The notes below the pieces were generated by a model, which saw nothing but the letters and a program-made list of their open reading frames with translations, did no database searches and was not told where the DNA came from. A program made the translations under genes and the position numbers. A DNA stretch of 64,000 nucleotides, from positions 2,542,001-2,606,000 of the forward strand of contig CAVRCG010000004.1 of NCBI GenBank assembly GCA_963719525.1. Reading direction: 5' to 3'. The DNA is from Bernardetia sp963719525. Its GTDB lineage: Bacteria > Bacteroidota > Bacteroidia > Cytophagales > Bernardetiaceae. Positions 8,571 to 19,122 of the stretch are shown here, piece after piece (position 1 is the stretch's first letter; each line of letters begins with the position of its first letter).

Positions 8571-11500
8571 GACAATCTTTTGAGAATTACTCTCATTAAT
8601 TGTCGTCCATTTGGCAATCAATATTCCTCTTGGTAAATTTTTGGTAGGAATAATTAATTTGTTCATTCCTTTTTTGAGTTTGTATTTTTTCTGATAAACA
8701 AGCTGACCAATTACATTATAGATTTTTAAATCAAATTTTTGGTTACTTTTAATTGCTTCATAATCTAACATAAAATCATTTGATTTTTTGTTAGGCGAAG
8801 GATAGATTAAATTAGAAGTATTGCTTATCAAATCAGAATTAGTTATGGCAATACTGACTGTTTTTGAAAAGCTAATTGTTCCGTTTGTATCTATTTGTCG
8901 AAGGCGATAATAAACTGTTTTTGTAGAATTTTTTTGTAGCTCCTGCGTAATCTCTCTATCCAAAAATTCATACACCGTAACCAAAACCGAATTTTCACTT
9001 TTTGCTTTTCGCTCTCCAACTGCTTCAAAATTAGTTCCATCAAAAGAACGTTCAACGACAAATTTGTCGTTATCACGTTCCCAAGCAGTTCCCCATTTCA
9101 AAAGATTTTCTCCAGAAACGAGCTGCTCGCCTGTAAAATAAAGCATCTCAACAGGCAAAAGTCCACCATTACAATCTACACCTCCATTTACTGCAAAACG
9201 ACTTGTAATACGAACTGTTTGGTTTGGAAAATCAGTAGGGCGAATGTTTTCTATGGTATAAGTTTCGCTAATTGTTTCGTTATTTCCTGCTCCATTTGGA
9301 TTTTGTATTATTCCATTTCCATCTAAATCTATATTAAAAGGAGGAAAACGGACAATGATTTTATACAAACCATTATTATCAGGAATACCGAAAGGAACTT
9401 TCAAAGGGTTTTGAGAGCCGTGTCCTTTTGCAGCATTTACATCTTGCAGACCACTTGAAAAAGTCCCTGTCATATCTTCTATTCGTATCGTTGTTCCGAC
9501 GGCTTCTCTATAAAGCCCTGGTTCAATACACATGAGAGCTTCTACTTTCATATTATTTTTGGGACAAGGCAAATCATTTCTCCAAAGTTGATTGTTTCCA
9601 TTTCTAACATTTACATACAAATCCAAATCTCCATCGTTGTCATAATCTACTAGATTTACACCTTCTCCGTTTCCGTTTACATTGATTCCATAATTATTAC
9701 GAATAAAAGTAGGATAGCCACCAACTAAACCAGTTTCCATAAATTGATTGATGAAAAGATAACTAGCTCCCACATCGTCTGAAAGAAACATATCCATATC
9801 TCCATCATTATCAATATCTCCACAAGCGCATCCATCTATAGCTTCATTAGTTCCATCATTATTATTGCTATCGTCAGTAGGGATTCCTGCAATAGGATTG
9901 GGTTTTCCTGCTGTACCGTCTAGCTTTTCAAAAACACCACTATAAAGTCCTGTCTGCATCCAAATAAAATTTTCATTTCCTGCTGTTGGATTGTCGTTTG
10001 CCGTCCACATAATATCAAAATCTCCATCATTATCAAAATCACAAAACATTACTCCTCCCTTGTTATTATTGCTTGCCTGTCCATTGAAAGTAGTGTTTTC
10101 AGGAAAATTATTATTTCCGTTGTTTTGAAATAAATCAAAATCATTGTTTTTTCTACCCAAAATATCCAAATATCCATCATTGTTGTAATCTCCAATAGTC
10201 ATGTAATCTCCGTCTGTTGCTCCTGTAATAAGTCCTTTTGGGTCTTCATCGGGCGTTACGTGCATAAAAGGAGGATAATCTGTAGGTGGGTTACTATTGT
10301 GATTGCAATCTACATTTTGTGGCACAACAGTAAGTACATTAGCTGCTCCTCTAAAAAATTGGTTTTCAAGAATATCTATTCCGTGGTTGTGATTTTCGAT
10401 TACTAAATCCAAAAAACCGTCATTATTATAATCCAACCAGCCTAATCCTTCTGTATTTTGTCCATCTACAAGCCTACCATTATTTATTTCATTTTGCTGT
10501 GCAGGATTAACTGCTCCTCCTCCTATATCTCCATTATCACTTCCGTCACAAACAGTTTGTATTAAAATAAATGAATTGTTTGGAGGATTTCCTTCATTAA
10601 GATAAAAGTGAATAGAAGCATCATTATTTCCAGTAGCAGACGTATTACGAGCAAAATCCAACCAACCATCATTATTTATATCTCCCCAAATAACACTACG
10701 TTCTCTTCTCAACGTTCCCATTTCAGCAGGAACTCGTGTATTAGGAACTCTAAAAAATGTTCCATCACAATTAGACTGAAAAAGCTGTGTTCCATCGTCT
10801 TGTGTATTGACAAGTAAATCCAAACAACCATTTTGATTAAAATCTCCCCAAGCTGTACCTCCATCTTTGTTTCCTCCTACATTTAGCCCTCCTGTTGTGG
10901 CTGCAACTTCTGTAAAAGTAGGTGGTGCAAGTGGTGGAATACAGTTTGGATCTATTCCACCTCCTCCTGTTGTGTTTGTAACGCAAGAAACTCTTACGTT
11001 GTCTATACGATAGGTTTCTCCAGTAGAACTATTCAAAGCACGAACACGAATTTTCAATTGTGTATTGGGAGGAACATTTGCAGTAACAGTTTGGTTGGCA
11101 AAATCATCGGTTTGATTAAAAAATTCTGTCCAAGAAACTTCATCATCTGTACTATATTCTACTATCAATCTATCAGCAGGTTCCAAACCTCCTGTTTCAC
11201 TTACATCCATTGACACAACTACGCCAGTAAGACCAGAAATATTGATAGTTCCAGTTGTCCAAACTCCTTGAGGAGCAACATTATTCCACTCATATCCACC
11301 TCCATTTACTTCTCCTGCTCCAGCATTTCCACTTTCACTCCAAGCTGTTGTTCCATTATCTGAATCTGTACCATTTGCAAGTGAAAATTCTTCATTCCAA
11401 AACGGATTTGTTGTTCCTCCACAAGTAGCAGGATTTGTAATAGGTGTTCCTCTCACTATCACATCATCAAAACGATAAATTTCAGGAGGTTCACTGTTTC

Positions 11501-12005
11501 TCATTCTGACAATTATTTGTACACTTGTTCCATTTAATCCTGTTTGTGATGCTGTTGCATTTTGAGTTCCATTACTTGCATTTCCTGTCTGTGAGTTTAT
11601 GCTTCCTGCGTGTGTTCCGTTGGTGGCAAAAAGAATTTCTGCTCCTCCATCTAGTCTATAATAAATTTGGAAATAATCTTGTGGTGTTTCAAATTCTGCT
11701 GCTCCTGTTGCCTCTGACTGCAAAAAGGCTTCTAGACTAACGTTTGTATATCCAGTAATATCAATAACTTGAGAAGTCCAGACCGTTTCATTTCCTCCTC
11801 CTATATTACTAGCTTCGAAACGGTTTGCTTGTACGCTTCCATTGTCTGCATTTTTAGTCCACGCTGTTGCACCTGCATCTGTAGTAGTTCCGTCTGCTAG
11901 ACCAGTAAAATTTTCTTCCCAAATAGTAGTTTGTGAATAAGAAGATGGAATTAGGAAAAGGCATAAAGGAATAAGTAATAAAAGTTGTTGTAATTTATTT
12001 TTCAT
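8562..12005 (-). CDS. Secreted FG-GAP/VCBS repeat protein with T9SS sorting domain
   Basis: A 1147-residue protein with a signal peptide (LLLLIPLCLFLIPSSYSQ). Two jelly-roll-like modules about 160 residues long follow (each WEENFTGL/WNEEFSLANG ... YRIDNVRV). Between about residues 380 and 820 there are at least seven Ca-binding FG-GAP/VCBS blades, such as DFNQNGCLDLLVN, DINNDGWLDF, DYNNDGFLDL, DYNNDGYLDI, DFDNDGDFDI, DIDNDGDMDM and DYDNDGDLDLYVN. The last 80 residues form a type A T9SS sorting domain (YPSPNKKSND ... KIVLE). The protein should be exported by Sec, then moved over the outer membrane by T9SS. FG-GAP propellers often serve in adhesion; the ligand is unknown. It is transcribed divergently from the CHAT gene; the 380 bp between them hold only AT-rich promoter sequence. 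Confidence 0.88.
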   Translation of the reverse strand: MKNKLQQLLLLIPLCLFLIPSSYSQTTIWEENFTGLADGTTTDAGATAWTKNADNGSVQANRFEASNIGGGNETVWTSQVIDITGYTNVSLEAFLQSEATGAAEFETPQDYFQIYYRLDGGAEILFATNGTHAGSINSQTGNASNGTQNATASQTGLNGTSVQIIVRMRNSEPPEIYRFDDVIVRGTPITNPATCGGTTNPFWNEEFSLANGTDSDNGTTAWSESGNAGAGEVNGGGYEWNNVAPQGVWTTGTINISGLTGVVVSMDVSETGGLEPADRLIVEYSTDDEVSWTEFFNQTDDFANQTVTANVPPNTQLKIRVRALNSSTGETYRIDNVRVSCVTNTTGGGGIDPNCIPPLAPPTFTEVAATTGGLNVGGNKDGGTAWGDFNQNGCLDLLVNTQDDGTQLFQSNCDGTFFRVPNTRVPAEMGTLRRERSVIWGDINNDGWLDFARNTSATGNNDASIHFYLNEGNPPNNSFILIQTVCDGSDNGDIGGGAVNPAQQNEINNGRLVDGQNTEGLGWLDYNNDGFLDLVIENHNHGIDILENQFFRGAANVLTVVPQNVDCNHNSNPPTDYPPFMHVTPDEDPKGLITGATDGDYMTIGDYNNDGYLDILGRKNNDFDLFQNNGNNNFPENTTFNGQASNNNKGGVMFCDFDNDGDFDIMWTANDNPTAGNENFIWMQTGLYSGVFEKLDGTAGKPNPIAGIPTDDSNNNDGTNEAIDGCACGDIDNDGDMDMFLSDDVGASYLFINQFMETGLVGGYPTFIRNNYGINVNGNGEGVNLVDYDNDGDLDLYVNVRNGNNQLWRNDLPCPKNNMKVEALMCIEPGLYREAVGTTIRIEDMTGTFSSGLQDVNAAKGHGSQNPLKVPFGIPDNNGLYKIIVRFPPFNIDLDGNGIIQNPNGAGNNETISETYTIENIRPTDFPNQTVRITSRFAVNGGVDCNGGLLPVEMLYFTGEQLVSGENLLKWGTAWERDNDKFVVERSFDGTNFEAVGERKAKSENSVLVTVYEFLDREITQELQKNSTKTVYYRLRQIDTNGTISFSKTVSIAITNSDLISNTSNLIYPSPNKKSNDFMLDYEAIKSNQKFDLKIYNVIGQLVYQKKYKLKKGMNKLIIPTKNLPRGILIAKWTTINESNSQKIVLE

Positions 12006-12384
12006 TGAATTGATAGATTGAATGATGAGAGTAAAATTGAGTAAGTGTTTTTAGATCAGTAAGCAATTTTTGTAGTTAAGGTGCTAAACTAACTAAAATA
12101 ATTAATATACGAAATAAATTACTATTTTAGAAAAGTAAACGCTACAAAATGGTATGATTTTATTGATTTTGCTATTCTCTTAACTTATAGTAAAGTACGA
12201 GATTGATTTGATTAAGTTTTGTGTAAGATATTTTTTCTATAAAAAGTCCTACTAATTATATATATCTAAAAAACGATATACCAAAATCAAAAACTGCAAA
12301 AACTACACATTCTTACTAAAAATAATCTTTTGCACAAAAATTGATTATCTTTAAAAAAAGATAAATTAAAAAGTACTATCAATT

Positions 12385-15306
12385 ATGAAGAATACAAAAT
12401 TATTACTTTCAACTCTATTATTTCTGTTCTTGATTTGTTTCAATGTACAGGCTCAAAATAGTTCTGAACTAAAAAAACATATTATAGAGTTAGAAAATGC
12501 TGAAAACATAGAAGAAGCAATCAAAAAGGCTTTGAAACTAGAGAAAAAACTAAACAAAGAAGATAATAGTAATCCTGCTGACAAAGTGGCTGTTCTACGA
12601 CTTCTCTCTGATTTGTATGATAAAATAGAGAAAGACGATAAAATTATCTATTACTGTAAAAAGGCAGTAAAATTAGCTAAACAAAGTGGAAGAGAAAGTA
12701 ATATATATATAGAAAGTATAAATTACTTATCTGACTCTTATATTTATCTAGGAAAAAATGAAGAAGCTGAAAAGGGATTGAATGAAATTTTGAATATTCA
12801 AAAGAAACTGAATCAAACCCATACAGAACTTTACGCCTATACTCTTTTCCTTTATGGTACATTACAAAATTCTTACTCTAACTATGAAGTCGCAACAACT
12901 TATCTTCTAGAATCAAAAGAAATATATGAAGATTTGAATTTAAAGAAAACAATAGAATATACCGACTTATTGAATGAGATTGCGAATAGTTATAAATATA
13001 TAAATAAGCAATCAGAAGCAAAAGAGTTATACGAAACGATTGAACCGATTTTGAGAGAAATTGTAGGACAAGACGATGAATTATACATAGATAATCAACT
13101 TTATAGAGCTGTATTGTTGGGAGAACTCAATCAGTTAGAAAAAGCGACACAACTATTTGAAGAAGTAGTTCAGAAACACAAAGATAAAGGAGATACACTC
13201 TCTATTAGTTATGCCGACCGAATACATGAGCTTGCTTTTTTGTATTACGATGCAGGAAAAGCAGAAAAAGCAGCACCTCTTTTCAAAATTTCTCAGTATT
13301 TGACACAAAAAAAGTATGGCAAACAAAATTTAGATTATCTTTTTTCAACTCATTTTTTGGCTATGGCGTATGAATATTTAGACGACCCAAAAGCAGAAGA
13401 ATTATATAACGAATGTTATGTAGAAATACAGAAATTAGAAGGAAAAAATAGCATTAATTTTGCTGATTTTGCTTCTTCATTAGCTAACTTTTATACCGAC
13501 AAATCAGAATTTGAAAAAGCTAGACCGTATCATCAGCAAGCCTATCAAACGGCTAAAAGTACTGTTTCTTCAGAACATCATATTTATAGACATATAATTA
13601 TCAATAGAGCTAGTTTTTATACAAAAACAAATGAAATAGAGAAAGCAGACTTACTTTATAAAGAAATTATAGCTATTAATAAAAGCAATATTAAAAATGT
13701 TTTTCCTATTTTGAACGAACAAGAAAAAGAAAAATTTATTCAGACAGTAGAAAATCAATTTAAGACGTATCAGTCTTTTATACTTCAATTTTATAAAGAA
13801 AAACCAGAGCTAATAAAGGAGTTGATAGAACTCAATATGATTACGAAAGGGTTAATTTTTCAATCTACCCAAAAATTGCGTCAGAATATTGCAACTAGCA
13901 AAGACAAAGAAATGATAGCTACTTTTCAAACGTGGAAAGACAAGAAAAACAAACTTACCTCAGCGTGGCAGCTTTCCGAAGAAGAACAAAAAGAACAAAA
14001 AATCAATCTCTCAAAACTAAAACAAGAAGCTGAAACGGCTGAATCTACACTTATTAATTTAGCCAAAGAAAAAGGACTTTCAGGAACAAAAACACTAGAA
14101 TTTTTGAATAAAACCTATTCTTTTGAAGACCTTCAACATGTATTGAAAGAAAATGAAACGCTTATTGAAATAATACGAACAGAAGAATTTGATACAAAAA
14201 AACAACAATTTGATACCGTTTATATTGCTGTTCTTATTGAAAATAATAGCCAGCCAAAATTACTGATTTTGGAAGAAGGAGAAGAAATGGAAACTTCCGA
14301 ACTTATGTTTTATAGAAATAATATAGAATTTAATATTAAAGAATCGGAATCTTATTCTACTTATTGGAAACAAATTAATGAACAACTCAATCCTGCTACC
14401 AAAAAAATATTCTTTTCACCAGATGGAATATATCATAAAATAAGTATAAATACACTTTATGACAATGAAAAATATTTGATAGACAAATTTCAAATTCAGA
14501 TGATAAGTAGTAGTAGAGATTTGATTGAATTTGATGAATCGGAAAAGCAGAACACAAATCAATTGGAAAAGAATTTTACAGACTATCAATTTTATCTTTT
14601 TGGTTATCCTCAATACAACTTATTAGACCAAAAACAGCAAGATAATAATACAAACAAACGTTCTTTTTCATCTGAGCGTTTTTGGAGAAATGGAGGAATA
14701 ACGCCACTTTTAGGAACAAAAGAAGAAGTAGAAACGATTGATAGCCTTTTGATAAAATCTAATTATAAAACATTTACTTTTTTGGGAAAAGAAGCCAATG
14801 AAAGTAATTTGAAAAATCTGAAAAGTCCTACAGTTTTGCACATTGCTACACATGGATTTTTTCGTCCTTCTGATAATCAATCAGAAAATGATTCTCCTCT
14901 AAGACAATCAGGACTTTTGTTGGCAGGAGCAGAAAATGGAGTTATAGAAAATGAGAAAGGCAATGGCGAAGATGGAGTTTTGAGTGCTGAAGAAGTTTTG
15001 ACTTTTGACTTAAACGAAACCGAATTAGTCATCTTGTCTGCTTGTGAAACAGGTTTGGGAGAATTTAGAGATAGCGAAGGAGTCTATGGACTGGAACGAG
15101 CGTTTAAGCAAGCAGGTGCAAAATCAGTTATTATTTCTCTTTGGAAAGTGTCCGATGAAGCGACCAACAAAATGATGCAGCACTTTTACAAACATTGGAT
15201 AGCTACAAAAGACAAACACAAAGCCTTTCAGTTGGCTCAAAAAGAACTACGAAAAGAGTTTCCAGAACCTTTTTATTGGGGTGCTTTTATATTAGTAGGA
15301 GAGTAA
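12385..15306 (+). CDS. Exported TPR-CHAT domain protein
   Basis: A 973-residue protein with a signal peptide (LLLSTLLFLFLICFNVQAQ). Residues 30-430 are TPR-type helical repeats, about 10 units. A helical linker follows, and the last 330 residues form a CHAT domain, a caspase-like peptidase. The catalytic dyad is visible: His in LHIATHGFF near 823 and Cys in ILSACETGLGE near 887, with the usual SLWKVSDEAT and GAFILVG tail. CHAT proteases in bacteria act in defence (for example with gasdermins or type III-E CRISPR) when cytoplasmic, but many Bacteroidota and Cyanobacteria have exported TPR-CHAT proteins of unknown role. No partner gene is adjacent. Family assignment is firm; substrate unknown. 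Confidence 0.9.
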   Translation: MKNTKLLLSTLLFLFLICFNVQAQNSSELKKHIIELENAENIEEAIKKALKLEKKLNKEDNSNPADKVAVLRLLSDLYDKIEKDDKIIYYCKKAVKLAKQSGRESNIYIESINYLSDSYIYLGKNEEAEKGLNEILNIQKKLNQTHTELYAYTLFLYGTLQNSYSNYEVATTYLLESKEIYEDLNLKKTIEYTDLLNEIANSYKYINKQSEAKELYETIEPILREIVGQDDELYIDNQLYRAVLLGELNQLEKATQLFEEVVQKHKDKGDTLSISYADRIHELAFLYYDAGKAEKAAPLFKISQYLTQKKYGKQNLDYLFSTHFLAMAYEYLDDPKAEELYNECYVEIQKLEGKNSINFADFASSLANFYTDKSEFEKARPYHQQAYQTAKSTVSSEHHIYRHIIINRASFYTKTNEIEKADLLYKEIIAINKSNIKNVFPILNEQEKEKFIQTVENQFKTYQSFILQFYKEKPELIKELIELNMITKGLIFQSTQKLRQNIATSKDKEMIATFQTWKDKKNKLTSAWQLSEEEQKEQKINLSKLKQEAETAESTLINLAKEKGLSGTKTLEFLNKTYSFEDLQHVLKENETLIEIIRTEEFDTKKQQFDTVYIAVLIENNSQPKLLILEEGEEMETSELMFYRNNIEFNIKESESYSTYWKQINEQLNPATKKIFFSPDGIYHKISINTLYDNEKYLIDKFQIQMISSSRDLIEFDESEKQNTNQLEKNFTDYQFYLFGYPQYNLLDQKQQDNNTNKRSFSSERFWRNGGITPLLGTKEEVETIDSLLIKSNYKTFTFLGKEANESNLKNLKSPTVLHIATHGFFRPSDNQSENDSPLRQSGLLLAGAENGVIENEKGNGEDGVLSAEEVLTFDLNETELVILSACETGLGEFRDSEGVYGLERAFKQAGAKSVIISLWKVSDEATNKMMQHFYKHWIATKDKHKAFQLAQKELRKEFPEPFYWGAFILVGE

Positions 15307-15396
15307 TCTTACAAAAATTTCATAAAAAGTGTACTAGTAATTGATTTTTGTTTGACTTTTGTTAATAAGTTGCTAAAAACACTAGCATATTTTTTT

Positions 15397-15404
15397 TACA
15401 TTTG
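15397..15404 (+). promoter_or_regulatory. Candidate -7 box for the S46 peptidase
   Basis: TACATTTG fits the Bacteroidota -7 consensus TAnnTTTG exactly. A TTG at 15370-15372 could serve as the -33 element, but the 24-bp spacer is longer than usual. It would give a leader of about 95 nt. Confidence 0.45.
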
Positions 15405-15505
15405 TAAGTTATCTGATTTGAAGACGACTAATTTTTTATAATTTGTAAAGATTCAATTCAGAAAAGTTTACGATTACCCTTATTTCAAAAATTAAAATAC
15501 ACATA

Positions 15506-17723
15506 ATGTACAAACCTAATTTAAAAATTAGCCTAAAAATTTCTACTCTCGTTTTAGCTTTTATCATGCTTACAGGTTTTGCTCGTGCCGATGAAGGTAT
15601 GTGGCTTCCTATGCTCGTCAAACGCCTGAATGAAGCAGACATGAAAGCAAACGGCTTAAAACTAACAGCTGAAGAAATTTATAGTGTCAATAACTCTAGC
15701 TTGAAAGATGCCATTTTTGGTCTTGGTTTTGGCGATCCTTCTTGGAATTTCTGTACTTCGGAAGCAATTTCTTCAAAAGGACTTTTGCTTACCAATCATC
15801 ACTGTGCCTTTGATATGATTCAGAACCATAGTAGTGTAGATAATGATTATCTGACAGACGGTTTTTGGGCTAAAAGTATGGCTAAAGAGCTTCCAAATCC
15901 AGGAATTACGGCTTCTGTTTTGGTAAAAATGGAAGATATAACAGAGCGTATCAAAAAAGCTCTTGACGGACTTAATGAAGAAGAGCAAGCCAAAAAATTA
16001 GAAGAAATAAAGGCTGAAATAATTGCAGAACATACAAAAGACACGCATTATAAAGGTTATATAAAAGATTTTTTCTACGGAAATGAGTATTATCTTTTTG
16101 TATCAGAAGTATTTTTAGATGTTCGTTTGGTAGGTGCGCCTCCTTCGTCTATCGGAAAATTTGGTGGTGATACTGATAATTGGATGTGGCCACGTCATAC
16201 AGGCGATTTTTCTTTGCTTCGTATTTATGCTGACAAAGATGGAAAACCTGCTGCTTATTCTACGGATAATGTTCCGTTGAAGCCAAAGCATTCTTTACCT
16301 GTTTCGATGAAAGGCGTTCAGGAAGGCGATTTTGCTATGGTTTTTGGTTTTCCAGGAAGTACGCAGCGTTTCAAAACGTCGTATGGTTTGGATGTTGATT
16401 ATGCAGTTACAAACCCAGCTCGTATAAAATTGCGTGAAAAAAGACTTTCTCTAATGAAAGAGCAAATGGACGTAGATGCAAAAACACGCATTGCGTATGC
16501 TTCAAAATATGCTGGTATCAGTAATTATTACAAGTATTTTATTGGTCAAAATGAAGGTTTGAAACGTATGAAAACGATTGATAAAAAACGTGTAGAAGAA
16601 AAAGACTATCAGACTTGGGCAGATGCTTCTGGAAACGAAGGCTATAGTACAGACTCTTTCTCGTCTGGATAAAGCATATAGTAGCGCAGTAGATTATTCG
16701 CTTTGGAGTGCGTACTGGCAAGAAGCATTTTTTGGGAGTGAAATTGTAGGATTTGGTTCAAAGTTCTTACAATTACAAAAAACATTAGCCGATGGGGTAA
16801 ACGATGAAAACAAAGAACAAGTAGATGAAATGATTACAGAATTAAAAGCATCTACGAAAGAACACTTTGAAGAATACAATGTAAAAGTAGATCAAAATGT
16901 AACAGGATCTTTGTTGGGAATGTTTTATACCGATATAGACAAGCAATATCACCCAGAAATATTTGGAAGAATTGCTGACGAAAATGGAGGAAATTTTGAT
17001 AAGTATGCTAAAATTCTTTTCGAAAACTCTGCCTTTGCAAGTGAAGAAAAAACAATGAAACTACTAGATAATCCAAATCCTAAAGTAATGCAAGAAGATG
17101 TGGTTATGCAGCTTATTAGTTCTGTACTTGAAACATATTACGCAAAGGTAAGACCTCAACTAATGGTTTCTAATGAAGAAACTTCTGCTGCAATGAAAGA
17201 TTATGTAGCTGGTCTTTTACAAAAAAATAAAGACAAAAAATATTATCCTGATGCAAATTCTTCGCTTCGTATTTCTTACGGAAATGTAAAAGATTATTCT
17301 CCAAAAGACGGAGTAAAATATCAATATTATACTACATTAGAAGGAGTGGCTGAAAAGTATGTTCCTAATGATGACGAATTTGATGCTCCAAAAGAACTCT
17401 TAGAGATGCAAATGTCTAAAGAATACGGAAAATATGCAGACAAAGACGGAACACTTCATGTCGGATTTATTACAAACAATGACATCACAGGTGGAAACTC
17501 TGGAAGCCCTGTAATTAATGGAAATGGCGAACTTATCGGTCTTGCTTTTGATGGAAATTGGGAAGCCATGACTGGCGACTTGGTTTTTGATGAGCAGTAT
17601 AAACGTTGTATTAACGTAGATATTCGCTATGTTCTTTTCTGTATTGACAAACTAGCTGGTGCTACTCGTCTTATCGATGAGATGAATTTGGTTACGGCTA
17701 CTAGTGGAAAGAAAGGTAAGTAA
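15506..17723 (+). pseudogene. S46 family dipeptidyl-peptidase (DPP7-like), frameshifted
   Basis: S46 peptidases release dipeptides from peptide N-termini in the periplasm, feeding peptide-eating Bacteroidota. The reading frame from 15506 has a signal peptide, the His site TNHHC (97-100 of the first part) and the Asp site RHTGDFS (Asp234), then stops at 16672. The second half continues one frame over with the Ser site TGGNSGSP and GLAFDGNWE. The two overlap at 16623-16672 and together make about 738 codons, the family's usual length. A one-base gain or two-base loss near 16650-16660 explains it. The Gly in FDGNWE is where DPP7 types have Gly and DPP11 types have Arg, so a hydrophobic P1 preference is likely. 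As sequenced, the enzyme lacks its Ser residue. A sequencing error is not excluded. Confidence 0.88.
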
Positions 17724-17802
17724 GTAAATATATATTTTTCTACCCAATGGGGTTTGTATAGTCCTAAAATAACGTTACAGGTTTTTAAATAAATTAAATA
17801 TG

Positions 17803-17838
17803 AATCAGACAGTTTTTATACTGTCTGATTTTTCTTTT
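17803..17838 (+). terminator. Strong Rho-independent terminator after the S46 gene
   Basis: An 11-bp perfect stem, AATCAGACAGT at 17803-17813 and ACTGTCTGATT at 17820-17830, closes a 6-nt loop and is followed by TTTCTTTTTT. It lies 80 bp past the second half of the peptidase gene, as expected for its terminator. Confidence 0.88.
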
Positions 17839-17887
17839 TTATAGGTTCTTATTTGAATATTTGATGATGGTGTAAAAAGTATAATAA

Positions 17888-17933
17888 ACGTTATAAGGGT
17901 TGATTTAGTAACGTTATAAGGGTTGATTTAGTA
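17888..17933. repeat. 23-bp tandem duplication
   Basis: Two exact, adjacent copies of a 23-bp unit beginning ACGTTATAAGGGTTGATTTA, at 17888-17910 and 17911-17933. It lies in the spacer between the S46 gene and rnhB. Confidence 0.9.
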
Positions 17934-17941
17934 ATGTTCAT

Positions 17942-17984
17942 TTTTCCATAACGACAGGTTTGCAAACCTGTCGTTATAGAAAAA
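17942..17984. repeat. Perfect 30-bp palindrome, GGTTTGCAAACC family
   Basis: Positions 17948-17977 form a perfect 30-bp palindrome with the core GACAGGTTTGCAAACCTGTC. The flanks continue as TTTTTCCATA on the left and TATAGAAAAA on the right. The copy at 20435-20480 shares both the GGTTTGCAAACC core and the TTTTTCCATA / TATGGAAAAA flanks but differs in the six bases between. The rest of the 17985-18217 spacer is AT-rich with no gene I can support. Confidence 0.85.
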
Positions 17985-18217
17985 TAAGACTGTTTTACTT
18001 TTCTATAACTAATTGATTTTAGACCTGTAGATAACCACTTTACTACCTGACTATTTTAAAAGAAGGACGTTTGATAGTATTTTTGTGTTTTTGACACTCT
18101 TTGCTGCTCTAGCCTTTATTAAAAATAATCTTGTATTTTAAATTGGTTTTTCACTATATTAATTTTGGATTCATATGAGGTAGATTTATCATACCTTGTC
18201 GAACACCATTCAAAATT

Positions 18218-18805
18218 TTAAATTGTTTTTAGGCTACTATTAAATGTTTTACGATGAAATTCTGTAAGCCCATGTTCTGCAATTCCTAATTTATGTTTTA
18301 TGGTAGGATAACCCACATTTGTTTCCCAGCCATAATAAGGAAATTTTTGTGCTAATTTTATCATAAAATCATCTCTATAATTTTTGGCTAAAATAGAAGC
18401 TGCTGCAATGGATATATATTTTGAATCTCCTTTTATAATACATTCGAACGGAATTTGAAGGTCAGTTTTGAATCTGTTTCCATCTACAATCAGAAATTCA
18501 GGACTGGGTTTTAATTGAATAATAGCACGCTGCATTGCTAGAAAAGAAGCATTTAAGATATTAATTTTATCTATCTCAGCAGGACTAGCTTCTGCAATAG
18601 CGAATGAAAGGGCATTTTCTCGTATCTCTATATCTAACTCTTTTCTATCTTTTTTAGATAATTTTTTTGAGTCATTTAAAAAATTATTTCGATATTCTTT
18701 TGGGAAAATAACAGCAGCACCAACTACACTTCCAGCAAGACAGCCACGCCCTACTTCATCAACACCAGCTTCTAAAACAAATTCTGAAAAATAAGGAGAG
18801 AGCAT
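18218..18805 (-). CDS. rnhB: Ribonuclease HII
   Basis: RNase HII cuts the RNA strand of RNA/DNA hybrids and removes single ribonucleotides from DNA. The 195-residue length is normal for the short form. The catalytic motif GVDEVGRGCLAG is near residues 15-26 (Asp16, Glu17). A second acidic residue lies in FLIVDGN near 100-106 and another in SILAKNYRDD. The C-terminal YGWETNVGYPTIKH and GLTEFHRKTF stretches are also family-typical. It stands alone with repeat-filled spacers on both sides. Confidence 0.95.
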   Translation of the reverse strand: MLSPYFSEFVLEAGVDEVGRGCLAGSVVGAAVIFPKEYRNNFLNDSKKLSKKDRKELDIEIRENALSFAIAEASPAEIDKINILNASFLAMQRAIIQLKPSPEFLIVDGNRFKTDLQIPFECIIKGDSKYISIAAASILAKNYRDDFMIKLAQKFPYYGWETNVGYPTIKHKLGIAEHGLTEFHRKTFNSSLKTI

Positions 18806-18825
18806 AACAATGATTAAATGGTAAA

Positions 18826-18885
18826 TTATAAATTAACTCAAATTATGGAGTATAAGTAGTTCAGATTTTCCGTTTGGAGGTATAA
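18826..18885. repeat. Degenerate half-copy of the AACTCAAGTT repeat
   Basis: AATTAACTCAAATTATGGAG followed by TATAAGTAGTTCAGA resembles the left arm of the inverted repeat that begins at about 18956 (TTAACTCAAGTTGTGGATTA). It is a worn copy just upstream of rnhB. Confidence 0.5.
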
Positions 18886-18955
18886 TAAAAAATAATTTTA
18901 CGGTTTTACTTCTATAAATACAGTAAATTTGTAAAAAAACATCAATACTTTATTA

Positions 18956-19091
18956 TAATTAACTCAAGTTGTGGATTACAAGTATTTCAGACTTCCTAAT
19001 CTAAATGAATAGGTTTTTTTCGTTGAAATCGCTTATTTTTATATTTACACAGACTAGGAAGTCTGTGATACGCAACTTGAGTTAATTATAC
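18956..19091. repeat. Dispersed inverted-repeat element before hisC
   Basis: The left arm starts TAATTAACTCAAGTTGTGGA and includes CAGACTTCCTAATCT. The right arm, read on the other strand, starts TAATTAACTCAAGTTGCGTA and includes CACAGACTTCCTAGTCTGTG. The arms are about 45 bp and separated by about 45 bp with no coding potential. A half-copy is found at 51155-51200. It ends 32 bp before the hisC start, so it is likely to be transcribed with, or just before, hisC. Confidence 0.7.
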
Positions 19092-19122
19092 CCATTAATC
19101 GCTAATCAAGTTATAAGACTTT

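Noticed and set aside
17888..17977. CRISPR-like array
   Set aside because: There are only two repeat units with no spacers; it is a simple tandem duplication plus a palindrome.
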